From Bacteroidetes bacterium UBA6661 (GTDB lineage Bacteria > Bacteroidota > Bacteroidia > AKYH767-A > OLB10), in the NCBI GenBank assembly GCA_002455375.1, contig DKKR01000094.1:12713-48861 (forward strand): a DNA stretch of 36,149 nucleotides. Direction: 5' to 3'. Below the pieces are notes generated by a model. It made no database searches and had not been told where the DNA came from. It saw nothing but the letters and a program-made list of their open reading frames with translations. Made by a program: the position numbers and the translations under genes. Below, piece after piece: positions 16,138-24,462 of this stretch (its first letter is position 1; each line of letters begins with the position of its first letter).

Positions 16138-17070
16138 TTGAGTCAGATTTGCACTAAAAATACATTTGAAATACGTTTATCAATTCTTAAAGTTTTAGCT
16201 TACTTTAAGATATTTGAACATCCATTAAAGTTAAGGGAAATTGCTGCGCTTTGCAATATTTCTGTACAGGAAACAGAGCAAAATTTGTCTTTTTTAATTG
16301 AAGATGAGATGATTTTTGGTTTTGAACAGTATTATTCTACGAGTAGAAATGTTGCTCAATATTCAGGATTAAGAAAGGTAAAGGAAGCAGAGGCTGAAAA
16401 GTATTTTATAAAACTAAAAAAGTATGCAAAGCTGTTAGCTACATTTCCCTTTGTGCGTGGAATTGCTGTTTCTGGTTCACTGTCAAAAGGGGTTATGAAC
16501 CCGGATGGTGATATTGATTATTTTATAATAACCAAACCTGGCCGGCTTTGGATTTGCAGGACTTTAATGATTCTTTTTAAGAAGCTCTTCTTATTTAATT
16601 CTAAAAGATATTTCTGCGTTAACTATTTTGTTGATGAGAATAATTTGCAAATAAGAGATAAGAATATTTTTACGGCAACAGAATTTGTACACCTAATTCC
16701 TGTATTTGAACACAGCTGTATATTGAATGTTTTTTTGTTTCAAAATAATTGGGTGCATAAATATTACCCGAATTTACCTGATTGGAACAGAAATTATTTG
16801 GTTCAGTGTAATATTAAACTAAAGAATGCATTTGAGTTATTATTGAAGACTTCAGTTTTTAATCCCTTGGAGAAACTATGTCATCATATTACTTTATATT
16901 ATTGGCGAAAGAAGTTTCCAAACTTTAAAAAAGAGAAATTTCATCTTACCATGAGAAGTACGAAGGGAATTTCCAAACATCATCCTAGTGACTTTCAGAC
17001 AAAAGTATTAAGGGCATTTCAGATTGAGATGAATGAAATTAATTCTTATTTAACAGTATCAGAGCTATGA
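16138..17070 (+). CDS. Nucleotidyltransferase-fold protein with N-terminal winged-helix-like region (cluster gene 2)
   Basis: A 310-residue protein. The pol-beta nucleotidyltransferase core is GIAVSGSLSKGVMNPDGDIDYFIIT (about residues 112-136, split here by its GS and DxD elements), with the two catalytic Asp in GDID. Before it, residues 10-70 (ILKVLAYFKIFEHPLKLREI, then CNISVQETEQNLSFLIEDEM) look like a winged-helix domain. The C-terminal 170 residues are helical, with RTLMILFKKLFLF. It presumably transfers a nucleotide to an unknown acceptor, or the fold is used for binding. The first in-frame ATG is internal, so TTG at 16138 is the likely start, four bases after the upstream stop. Its end overlaps the radical SAM gene by four bases (ATGA), suggesting translational coupling. 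Confidence 0.7.
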   Translation: MSQICTKNTFEIRLSILKVLAYFKIFEHPLKLREIAALCNISVQETEQNLSFLIEDEMIFGFEQYYSTSRNVAQYSGLRKVKEAEAEKYFIKLKKYAKLLATFPFVRGIAVSGSLSKGVMNPDGDIDYFIITKPGRLWICRTLMILFKKLFLFNSKRYFCVNYFVDENNLQIRDKNIFTATEFVHLIPVFEHSCILNVFLFQNNWVHKYYPNLPDWNRNYLVQCNIKLKNAFELLLKTSVFNPLEKLCHHITLYYWRKKFPNFKKEKFHLTMRSTKGISKHHPSDFQTKVLRAFQIEMNEINSYLTVSEL

Positions 17071-18497
17071 AGGTGTTAATAACGCATAGCTATTATTTAC
17101 AGTTTGATAAAAAGCAACTTGCGCTATCTAAGCCTTATCCACCTTTGGCAACATTAATTGTTGCTAACGTCTTAAGAAATCTTGGTAACGATGTTTATTT
17201 ACATGATGTTAGTTTTGACTCTTCTCTACAGCCGTTAAAGAAACGACAGAAAGAAGTTAACCCCGATCTTTTATTGATTTGTGATGATGGGTTTAATTAT
17301 CTCACAAAGATGTGCCTTACTAATATGCGTGAAGCAGCTTTCAATTTATTGCGTTTTGCAAAATCAATTGGGGTTAAAACAATTATATCAAGTAGCGACT
17401 CTACCGATCATTATACTGATTATCTGATGTCAGGTGCCGATGTAGTATTATTAGGTGAACCTGAGTCAACATTGATTGAATTGTTTGATAAAGGAATTCG
17501 TGACTTTGAATCAATCAAAGGAATTGCTTTCAAAAGTAATGGCAACGTTAAATGTAATGAGAGAAGAAAAGTTATTACACAATTAGATAAATTGCCTTTC
17601 CCGGCATGGGATTTAATTGATATTAAACCTTACAAGAGGGCATGGGAAAAACATAACTATTTTTCTATTAATGTGTCAACAACCAGAGGTTGTCCATATA
17701 AGTGCAATTGGTGTGCTAAACCTATTTACGGCAACCGATATAACGTGCGTTCGCCTGAACATGTATTGAACGAATTGAAAGAGATGAGTAGGTTTTTTGA
17801 GTTTGATCATATTTGGTTTTGTGATGATATATTTGGACTAAAGCCTGGCTGGTTAGATTCCTTTTCAAAACTCTTAATTGAATCAGGCATGAAATTAAAG
17901 TACAAAATACAATGTCGTGCCGATTTATTGCAAAATGAAGAGTTGATTGACAATTTATCAAAGAGTGGGGCAGATGAGATTTGGATTGGAGCTGAGTCGG
18001 GTTCGCAGAAAATTCTTGATGCAATGGATAAAGGGATAAATGTTGAGCAAATATATCAGGCAGTAAGGCTTTTAAAAAAGTATCAAATGAAACCATGTTT
18101 ATTTCTTCAGTTTGGTTATCCCGGAGAGACTAAGGCAGATATTCTGAAAACCCTGAAGATGGTAGATGAACTTGATCCGTTTGATATTGGAGTGTCTGTT
18201 AGCTATCCACTTCCGGGTACTGTATTCTATGAGAAGGTTAAGGCATCAATGAAAGAGAAAAAAAACTGGAAAGATTCAGACGAGTTGTTGCTGATGTATT
18301 CCGGTGAATATAGTGCTACGTTTTATAAAGCACTTCATCGTTATGTACATAAATCTTTTCGTGCAAAACAAAGCTGGCAAGAGTTAAAAAAGATTTTTAC
18401 CCTGAAAAATGGAAACATACATAAAGCATTGTTGACTGCATATTATAAACCGGCTAGTATTATTCTGAGATCAGGCGTAAATCTAAAGGAAAAATAG
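17067..18497 (+). CDS. B12-binding domain radical SAM enzyme (cluster gene 3)
   Basis: A 476-residue protein. The N-terminal Rossmann-like cobalamin-binding domain covers about 1-150, with the YPPLATLIVANVLRN opening typical of the class and VYLHDVSFD at the usual loop. The radical SAM core starts at Cys209-x3-Cys213-x2-Cys216 (STTRGCPYKCNWCAKP), followed by WFCDDIFG, IWIGAESGSQKILDAMDKG and FLQFGYPGET, the classical SAM-contacting and barrel strands. The canonical DxHxxG cobalamin motif is not evident, which is common here. Such enzymes methylate unreactive carbons or rearrange lipids, cofactors and antibiotics; the substrate cannot be named. The Cys-rich site is intact. It starts inside the end of the nucleotidyltransferase gene and is followed by a second methyltransferase after eight bases. 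Confidence 0.88.
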   Translation: MKVLITHSYYLQFDKKQLALSKPYPPLATLIVANVLRNLGNDVYLHDVSFDSSLQPLKKRQKEVNPDLLLICDDGFNYLTKMCLTNMREAAFNLLRFAKSIGVKTIISSSDSTDHYTDYLMSGADVVLLGEPESTLIELFDKGIRDFESIKGIAFKSNGNVKCNERRKVITQLDKLPFPAWDLIDIKPYKRAWEKHNYFSINVSTTRGCPYKCNWCAKPIYGNRYNVRSPEHVLNELKEMSRFFEFDHIWFCDDIFGLKPGWLDSFSKLLIESGMKLKYKIQCRADLLQNEELIDNLSKSGADEIWIGAESGSQKILDAMDKGINVEQIYQAVRLLKKYQMKPCLFLQFGYPGETKADILKTLKMVDELDPFDIGVSVSYPLPGTVFYEKVKASMKEKKNWKDSDELLLMYSGEYSATFYKALHRYVHKSFRAKQSWQELKKIFTLKNGNIHKALLTAYYKPASIILRSGVNLKEK

Positions 18498-18505
18498 CGT
18501 AAAAT

Positions 18506-19303
18506 ATGGAGACATCTACACAAGCATTTTCACTACAAGCTAAGGTGTTTGATGATTACAATGAGTCAAACTGTCTTTCACGTTATTGCCGTGATGAAAT
18601 TTATAAAATTGCTTTAAAGTATATTCCCGGCAACAGCGATATTTTAGAACTAAATTGCGGCACCGGTATTGATGCAATTTATTTTTCAAAAAATCATAAA
18701 GTCCTTGCAACTGATGGAGCAGAAGGAATGATTAATGTATTGAACCATAAAATTAATAAGCAAAATATTCCCCAGATTGAAACAAAGTGTATTTCTTTTG
18801 ACCAGCTAGATTTGATAGGCAATAGAAAATTTGATTTCATTTTTTCAAATTTCGGTGGGTTGAATTGTACGGAAAATTTGGCCGATGTTGTCAATAAACT
18901 ACCATTATTTCTCAAAGATAATGGTCGAATTATGCTTGTGATGATGCCGCCAATTTGTTTGTGGGAGCATTTACATGTATTTTCATTTAACTTCAAACTT
19001 GCATTTAGACGATGGAAGAAAAGCGGTGCTAATGCTAAAGTTGAAGGAGTAAAATTTAAAACATATTATTATCATCCGGGATTTGTTTCCAAACTATTAA
19101 AAGAGAAGTTTAAGATAGTTTACTTGCAGGGTTTATGTAATATTATGCCACCGGAATATATGCACCATTATCTTAAAAGCTCTCCTATGCTTTTCAAAAT
19201 GCTATCTAAAGCCGATAGATTTATAAATCGTATATTCCCTTTTAAGCAAACAGGCGATTATTTTGTAATTGTGATGGAAAAGAAGAAAATATGTATAGTG
19301 TAA
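18506..19303 (+). CDS. Class I SAM-dependent methyltransferase (cluster gene 4)
   Basis: A 265-residue protein. Motif I is ILELNCGTGIDAIYFSK (about residues 49-65), with Asn where most have Gly or Asp, followed by VLATDGAEGMI (motif II region) and KFDFIFSNFGGLNC (motif IV region). The sequence MLVMMPPICLWEH and the C-terminal half with the YYYHPGF and PPEYMHHYL segments look like the cap of lipid- or quinone-type methyltransferases; the substrate is unknown. It is clearly not a copy of cluster gene 1. Its last 13 bases overlap the following membrane-protein gene. Confidence 0.82.
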   Translation: METSTQAFSLQAKVFDDYNESNCLSRYCRDEIYKIALKYIPGNSDILELNCGTGIDAIYFSKNHKVLATDGAEGMINVLNHKINKQNIPQIETKCISFDQLDLIGNRKFDFIFSNFGGLNCTENLADVVNKLPLFLKDNGRIMLVMMPPICLWEHLHVFSFNFKLAFRRWKKSGANAKVEGVKFKTYYYHPGFVSKLLKEKFKIVYLQGLCNIMPPEYMHHYLKSSPMLFKMLSKADRFINRIFPFKQTGDYFVIVMEKKKICIV

Positions 19304-20682
19304 GTAAACAATTTTACATTATTTTAATCTTAATAGCTTCAATCATTTTTTTTATTACCGGTTTTTTAAGGTTTGATGGATTATATGGGCAGGATGCTTA
19401 TAGCTATTTGTTGCAATGCAAAAATTTATTTTCAGAAAATTATCGTTTGAATTTTTATCCTCCGGTTTATGCATTTTCCGGATGGTTGTTGCATTTTATA
19501 TTTCATGATTTTGCCATTTCGCTTCAGTTGGTGAGTTTGATTTCTGTAATTGTTACAACAATATTAATCAGAAAGATTATTCTTATACAGAGTAGAAATG
19601 AACAACATGCTTTTGTTTTCAGTATTGTCTTTTTTCTGCTCAGTCCATTTATACTAAGATCATCAGTTATTGTGATGAGTGATGCATTGGCAATGATGTT
19701 CTGTACTGTATGTCTGTATTTTCAACTTAAACAAAAGGAGTCATCTGTTTTTTTTGTCTGTTTATTCTTTTTATTGGCTATTCTGACTCGTTATGCAGCT
19801 GCACCACTCTTACTACCTGTATTGTTTTATTCATTGCTTCGTGCATTGCGCAGAAAACAATTTGTTTATTTGCTAGGTGGAATAGGAATTATTATTGTAG
19901 GCTTCGGGTTGAATGCGCTATTCTGGTCAAATGCATCGGGAAGTGTTAATCATCAATGGTTACATCTATGGAAATTTGTAAATATTTTCAGGAGTAGTTT
20001 TAATACTCCTGATGGTATTCAGGATTATTTATTGCCAAACATATTATATGTTTTTAAATTGTTTGTATATCCGGGGTTTATACCATTGTTTTTATTCTTG
20101 TTGTTTTTTATTCAAAAGAATGAATTGTTCAACAGAAAAATGATATTACCAACATCATCACTTCTGTTATATTTTATTTTCCTTTGCGGTATTCCATTTC
20201 AGAATGACAGATTTCTTTTGATAGCATTTCCATTTGCTTCTATAATAATGTTTCCTTCATTCAGTAGATTAATGGAACGTTTTAAACCTCCTCTTTGGAT
20301 TGTTGTTGTGGTTTGTATTGTTCATGTAGTTTTGGCATGCAGAGCTATATTGCCGATGTATCATCGAAATATTATTGAAACTGAAATTGCAAATGCATTG
20401 AAGCCCTATCAAGGAAAAGTTTTGTATTCATTTGATATGGATGTTGCTTTAAAGGGAAGAGGATTAAATTTTGACTTTAAAAATTTATTAGATACCCGGT
20501 ATCAATCATTTGAGGAAAGTAGTCTGATGTTATTTAATGAAAAGAAAATGGGCAAGCAATGGGCTGGGAGAAATCCAATGATTAATTTTAATGAAGCAAA
20601 GTCAAGTTATTTACTTACTGTAGAAAGCGAGCTTAACGATGGATGGATTTTATATTTAGTTCAAAAAAGTAAAACAAGGTGA
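19291..20682 (+). CDS. Multi-pass membrane GT39/ArnT-like protein (cluster gene 5)
   Basis: A 463-residue protein with roughly ten hydrophobic segments. The first periplasmic loop carries GLYGQDAYSYLLQCKNL followed by NFYPPVYAFSGW, the acidic DxY arrangement and PPxY/F feature of GT-C enzymes such as PMT, ArnT and PglB relatives. TRYAAAPLLLPVLFY and CGIPFQNDRFLLIAFPF match later GT-C segments. These enzymes transfer a sugar from a polyprenyl-phosphate donor to a lipid or protein on the periplasmic side. It starts 13 bases inside the preceding methyltransferase and its TGA stop overlaps the GTG start of the next gene. Family placement is by architecture; the exact GT family is uncertain. Confidence 0.72.
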   Translation: MYSVSKQFYIILILIASIIFFITGFLRFDGLYGQDAYSYLLQCKNLFSENYRLNFYPPVYAFSGWLLHFIFHDFAISLQLVSLISVIVTTILIRKIILIQSRNEQHAFVFSIVFFLLSPFILRSSVIVMSDALAMMFCTVCLYFQLKQKESSVFFVCLFFLLAILTRYAAAPLLLPVLFYSLLRALRRKQFVYLLGGIGIIIVGFGLNALFWSNASGSVNHQWLHLWKFVNIFRSSFNTPDGIQDYLLPNILYVFKLFVYPGFIPLFLFLLFFIQKNELFNRKMILPTSSLLLYFIFLCGIPFQNDRFLLIAFPFASIIMFPSFSRLMERFKPPLWIVVVVCIVHVVLACRAILPMYHRNIIETEIANALKPYQGKVLYSFDMDVALKGRGLNFDFKNLLDTRYQSFEESSLMLFNEKKMGKQWAGRNPMINFNEAKSSYLLTVESELNDGWILYLVQKSKTR

Positions 20683-21728
20683 AAGTTCTTTGGATAACAC
20701 CCGGCTTTGCATCAGACGAATCTGATTCAACATGTATTCCGCCTTTGCAGGACTTAGCAAGAGCACTACAAGAACAAAATATTGAGCTGACTATTATCGC
20801 TCTTGACTATCCGTTTAATAGAAAAGAATATCATTGGCATGGCATAAGAGTTTATGCATTAGGTGGTGCTAACAAAAAAGGTCTTTCAAGATTGTTTTTG
20901 TTGCAGCGCACATGGAGGTTATTAAAAAGTATAGAAGAAAACCATGAGGTTGATTTAGTTCATTCTTTCTGGTTAACATGGCCTGCAGTTGTAGGTCAAC
21001 GTTTTTGTAAAAAGTATAAACTACCTCATCTTCAAACAATCATGGGTCAGGATGCCATGAAGAACAAATTTTATAGTTGGTTTGATTTTAAATATTCAGC
21101 AATCGTAAATCTTTCACAATTCGCCAATGATAAGTTTTATCTGTCTGCAGGTCGGCAGAGTGATGCAATAATTCCATTTGGATTAGGACCGATAAGTGCA
21201 GCCGTTGTTGAGCGCGATATAGATTTAATAAATGTTGGCTCAGTGACAGGATTGAAAAATCAATTGCTTTTTTTAAGAATTGTGAATCAAATTCAGCAGC
21301 TCAAATTTAATGTCAAAGCTGTGTTAATTGGAAAATTTTACGATTTGCATTTGATTAGAAAACTGAAGCAGTTTATTGCTGAAAATCATTTGGAGGGTAT
21401 TGTGGAGCTTTTGGAAGAAATGCCACGTACAGAAATGTTTAAATATTTAGGAAGGGCTAAGGTGATGATACATACATCTACTTTTGAAAGTCAGGGCATG
21501 GTAATGCTTGAGGCAATAGCACATGGCTGCAAAGTATATTCATCAGGCAAGGGAATGCATTTCAACCATGAGTTATTTTCTCTTCTTACAGATGATCTGA
21601 ACGAGAATGTTAATTCTATTTTCTCTTATTTGTTAAAGAAAAAGAATCCTCATGGAGAAAAAATTGTTATTATTGAACAAACAGCAAATGATTATTTGGA
21701 TCTCTATAAAAAATTATTAAAAAAATAA
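20679..21728 (+). CDS. GT4-family (GT-B) glycosyltransferase (cluster gene 6)
   Basis: A 349-residue protein. N-terminal Rossmann half: KVLWITPGF, with ALDYPFNRKEYHWHGIRVY and the DLVHSFWLTWPAVVG segment. C-terminal half: INVGSVTGLKNQ, VKAVLIGKF and the nucleotide-sugar site FESQGMVMLEAIAHG, with the paired Glu (E-x7-E) of retaining GT4 enzymes. It likely adds a sugar from a nucleotide-sugar donor to a lipid- or polymer-bound acceptor at the cytoplasmic face. The start is GTG at 20679, overlapping the stop of the upstream gene as GTGA, so translation is probably coupled. It is the last gene of the cluster and converges with the ICMT-like gene across five bases. Confidence 0.86.
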   Translation: MKVLWITPGFASDESDSTCIPPLQDLARALQEQNIELTIIALDYPFNRKEYHWHGIRVYALGGANKKGLSRLFLLQRTWRLLKSIEENHEVDLVHSFWLTWPAVVGQRFCKKYKLPHLQTIMGQDAMKNKFYSWFDFKYSAIVNLSQFANDKFYLSAGRQSDAIIPFGLGPISAAVVERDIDLINVGSVTGLKNQLLFLRIVNQIQQLKFNVKAVLIGKFYDLHLIRKLKQFIAENHLEGIVELLEEMPRTEMFKYLGRAKVMIHTSTFESQGMVMLEAIAHGCKVYSSGKGMHFNHELFSLLTDDLNENVNSIFSYLLKKKNPHGEKIVIIEQTANDYLDLYKKLLKK

Positions 21729-21733
21729 TTATT

Positions 21734-22489
21734 CTAACGATCGCTTTCGTGTAGTAATGTAGTTTGTTTTCTGATGATTTTAATAATTACATAAAACACA
21801 ATACTGAAGACTGTTCCATAAATCAGAAAATTGTTTTGAACAGCATTGTTGGTAATTAATTGTCCTGCTGCATAAAATAGTAAGAAGACTATAAATACTG
21901 CAGCAAATCCATTTTTTTCTTTCTTAAGTACCTTCTTCCAGCTAAACGGAAGTGATGGTTTTTTATAATTTGAAAATTCAAGAATAAATGCCGGTGTTTT
22001 CTCTGCCCAGTCGGTGTAGGCATTGCCGAACTTCTTTCTCATAAATTGCTCTTCGGCATACATGATGCGCTCGTAGTACAACCAGTACACTGCAATAAAC
22101 AACAATACGAACCAAATGCTCGCTGTAAACAATGCTATGCCAAGCCACATGATAAAATTACCAACATACAATGGATGACGTACCATTGAATACATACCGG
22201 TTTGGTTAATGGTGTCTGCCACCTGACCTTCTGAAGTATTACGACCTGATGTATTGACAGGAGTATGTCCAACAATATAAATGCGCATCAACAATCCTAA
22301 AAACGATACTGCCATACAGGCATATAAGAACCATTCTTCAGACCTTGAGTTTTCCGGAAATGGTCTTAGATGATGTGCCTTGCTCCATAAATAATAAGAC
22401 AAGCCTCCTGCTAAAAGAACCAAGGGTAACATACTACGGTATTTGAACAACCATAGCCCTTGTTTTTCCATCTCTTCCTGTAAGGCCAT
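21734..22489 (-). CDS. ICMT/PEMT-like integral membrane methyltransferase
   Basis: About 251 residues. The core GMYSMVRHPLYVGNFIMWLG and the later YERIMYAEEQFMRKKFG...YTDWAEKTPAFI are the SAM-binding and active-site signature of isoprenylcysteine carboxyl-methyltransferase/phospholipid N-methyltransferase-type enzymes. Two N-terminal hydrophobic segments precede it and two C-terminal ones follow (AAVFIVFLLFYAAG, FLIYGTVFSIVFYVII). Bacterial members methylate lipids or membrane-associated acceptors; the acceptor here is unknown. I chose the ATG at 22489. A GTG six codons upstream (22507) is in frame but lies within the likely promoter -7 element. It converges with the glycosyltransferase cluster, so any pathway link is only positional. 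Confidence 0.82.
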   Translation of the reverse strand: MALQEEMEKQGLWLFKYRSMLPLVLLAGGLSYYLWSKAHHLRPFPENSRSEEWFLYACMAVSFLGLLMRIYIVGHTPVNTSGRNTSEGQVADTINQTGMYSMVRHPLYVGNFIMWLGIALFTASIWFVLLFIAVYWLYYERIMYAEEQFMRKKFGNAYTDWAEKTPAFILEFSNYKKPSLPFSWKKVLKKEKNGFAAVFIVFLLFYAAGQLITNNAVQNNFLIYGTVFSIVFYVIIKIIRKQTTLLHESDR

Positions 22490-22506
22490 ACATTTTGAAT
22501 TTGGCA

Positions 22507-22534
22507 CAAAAATAAAAATAGAACCTTACGACAA
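22507..22534 (-). promoter_or_regulatory. Putative promoter of the ICMT-like gene
   Basis: On the minus strand a TTG (22534-22532) is followed after 17 bases by TATTTTTG (22514-22507), an exact TAnnTTTG -7 element. Spacing is slightly shorter than the usual Bacteroidota value. The transcript would start close to the ATG at 22489, which argues against the upstream GTG start. Confidence 0.45.
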
Positions 22535-22566
22535 GATTCTGTTTTTATTTTAATTTAAAAATTATG

Positions 22567-23505
22567 TTAATAGCTAAGGACTACTGAATTAGAGTTTCCA
22601 TTACTTGTCCATGATACTTTAAAGCCATAAGCACAATCGAGCGTGGTTGCATTACCATTTTGATCAACGCCAAGCGTAAGAGCAAAGTCTGACGCATTTA
22701 CGTGATGAATCAACTCCCCTGAATTGGGGCGCCATAAGCCACAGTAAGTATTTGAAATTATTGGCGTGGTATAGTTTGTGGTAAAAGCCTGTCCATATCT
22801 GTTTGTTCCCCACATACTGCTGTTTGAATAGTTGTTTACTGTAGAATCACCATTGGCTGTAAATATTAGGTAAGCACCATGATTTCCAGATGGGACATAC
22901 GACCATTCTGTAATATTTGCCTGATTCCAGACTGCTGTTGAACCATCATCATACGCCACGTTAACATTGAATGCACGGCTTTGATATTTAAAACTACTTG
23001 TTCCGGCCAGAAAAGTTAACCAGTTGTGCCCGTTAACATTTGTCAGTGTTTTAACACCGTTAAAGGTGATAGATTTATTATCACTGAGTCGTGTTATTTT
23101 AAAGTTGTTGTAAGTAATGGTAAGGACAGATCCTGCAAGATGCCAGTTTGCACCCGTAGTCAATTGCACTTTAATTTGTCCAGAGCGTGTGCGTGATGGA
23201 CTAAAGCAAGGTGTAATACCATCAAAGTTAAAGAATAAGATTTTCTGAGAAAGCTGAGATGAATCAATTGTTACACCACAAAGTGGGCTTGATACCACAC
23301 CGGCACCTCTGCCGAATGCAGGGATTTCGTTAATGGTGTTGTTGATGTCATTATCAGCCTGATCGGATTCTGCTTTGTAATTATTAGAATCGTCATTAAA
23401 CTGTTTCGTCTTAGCATCTAATGCTTGCTGATCTTCCTTTTTGCAGGAATAAAAGAGTGTGATAAGCGCCAATGCTGATGTAATTAAGATGAGTTGCTTT
23501 TTCAT
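22567..23505 (-). CDS. Unknown Bacteroidota lipoprotein
   Basis: A 312-residue protein with a clear lipoprotein signal (LITSALALITLFYSC, then KKEDQQ). The charged, Asn/Asp-rich linker QFNDDSNNYKAESDQADNDI may be a surface-exposed spacer. The remainder is beta-rich, with Ser/Thr/Asn-rich strands, and contains CGVTIDSSQ, GANWHLAGSVLTITYNNFKI, NGHNWLTF and a C-terminal CAYGFKVSWTSNG. I recognise no enzyme motif. The pattern resembles lipoproteins of unknown function common in Chitinophagaceae and Sphingobacteriia. It is preceded on its strand by the sugar-kinase gene with a 92-base gap that could hold its own promoter. Confidence 0.7.
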   Translation of the reverse strand: MKKQLILITSALALITLFYSCKKEDQQALDAKTKQFNDDSNNYKAESDQADNDINNTINEIPAFGRGAGVVSSPLCGVTIDSSQLSQKILFFNFDGITPCFSPSRTRSGQIKVQLTTGANWHLAGSVLTITYNNFKITRLSDNKSITFNGVKTLTNVNGHNWLTFLAGTSSFKYQSRAFNVNVAYDDGSTAVWNQANITEWSYVPSGNHGAYLIFTANGDSTVNNYSNSSMWGTNRYGQAFTTNYTTPIISNTYCGLWRPNSGELIHHVNASDFALTLGVDQNGNATTLDCAYGFKVSWTSNGNSNSVVLSY

Positions 23506-23597
23506 TTTTACAGAATTTAGAAGTAAAAGTAACCATTTTATGCATCGGAAGTTTGTTTTTTTTTAGAAACGTCACATTTTAAACAATATTGTTATTT

Positions 23598-24440
23598 TCA
23601 CTTTTGTTTGAAATAAACTAACAAATCATCAACAGGCCGGATAATGGTTTTGCCCACAAAAAACTTTTTTTCTGATGCAATACGTTCAAGAATACTTCGA
23701 AAATGAAATGCAATGCTTCCAATAAAATGCACAGGGTAATTTTGATGTTGGGGATAAGCGAGTATGCTGGTGTCAGCAAACTCAGTAAGACCTTTGTATA
23801 TCAGATGTTGTATGTAAGGATGTGAAGCTTCATAAGATAAAAACTTTGCAAATGATGCCATATATACATTTGCTCCCGGCAGGTGGTAAACATTCTTAAT
23901 AGCACTTTCTTTTGTAAGATGATAGTGCTCATAGAATTTCTTTTTTAAATCATCAGGCATTATGCCATACAGGAAATGTGTCATCAACTTTCTGCCAAAA
24001 TAGCTTCCGCTGCCTTCATCACCTAAAATATAACCCAGCCCGTGATTAGTAGGATGAAGGTGTTTGCCATCCCAAAAAGCAATGTTTGACCCCGTTCCTA
24101 AAATGGCAACTAACCCGGCTGTATCAAAGCATGCAGCTAATGCAGCACCTAACATATCATGATCAACTAAAACTGTTGCGTTGGGAAACATACTTTTAAA
24201 AGCTGATGCTACAATATTCTTTCTGTCATCGCTGGAGCAACCTGAGCCAAAAAATTTTATATCCTTTATTTCATTTGCATATTTAACAAGCGAAGGATTT
24301 TTTTTCAGTTCGTTTAAAATAAATTCAGTGCTGTGAAAAAAAGGATTGAAACCGATTGTTTCAATTTCAGTCTTAAAAATTTTATGGTCTGTCAAAAGCC
24401 AGTTGGTTTTTGTAGAGCCACTGTCTGCAACTAAAAGCAT
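23598..24440 (-). CDS. BadF/BadG-type N-acetylglucosamine kinase-like ATPase
   Basis: A 280-residue protein of the ASKHA fold. Phosphate-1 is VADSGSTKTNWLL at the N-terminus, phosphate-2 LVAILGTGSNIAFWDG in the middle, followed by GLGYILGDEGSGSYFGRKLM, the signature of the GlcNAc-kinase/BadF family. The size matches the Bacteroidota group of N-acetylglucosamine kinases used in peptidoglycan or chitin amino-sugar salvage, so phosphorylation of an amino sugar by ATP is likely, though not proven by sequence alone. It starts 22 bases after pfkA on the same strand, making a two-gene sugar-kinase operon. Confidence 0.86.
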   Translation of the reverse strand: MLLVADSGSTKTNWLLTDHKIFKTEIETIGFNPFFHSTEFILNELKKNPSLVKYANEIKDIKFFGSGCSSDDRKNIVASAFKSMFPNATVLVDHDMLGAALAACFDTAGLVAILGTGSNIAFWDGKHLHPTNHGLGYILGDEGSGSYFGRKLMTHFLYGIMPDDLKKKFYEHYHLTKESAIKNVYHLPGANVYMASFAKFLSYEASHPYIQHLIYKGLTEFADTSILAYPQHQNYPVHFIGSIAFHFRSILERIASEKKFFVGKTIIRPVDDLLVYFKQK

Positions 24441-24462
24441 AAAGTTTATTTTAGAATATGTT

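Noticed and set aside
22490..22507. GTG start six codons upstream for the ICMT-like gene
   Set aside because: The GTG falls inside the best -7 element, so it would probably not be transcribed; the ATG at 22489 is preferred.
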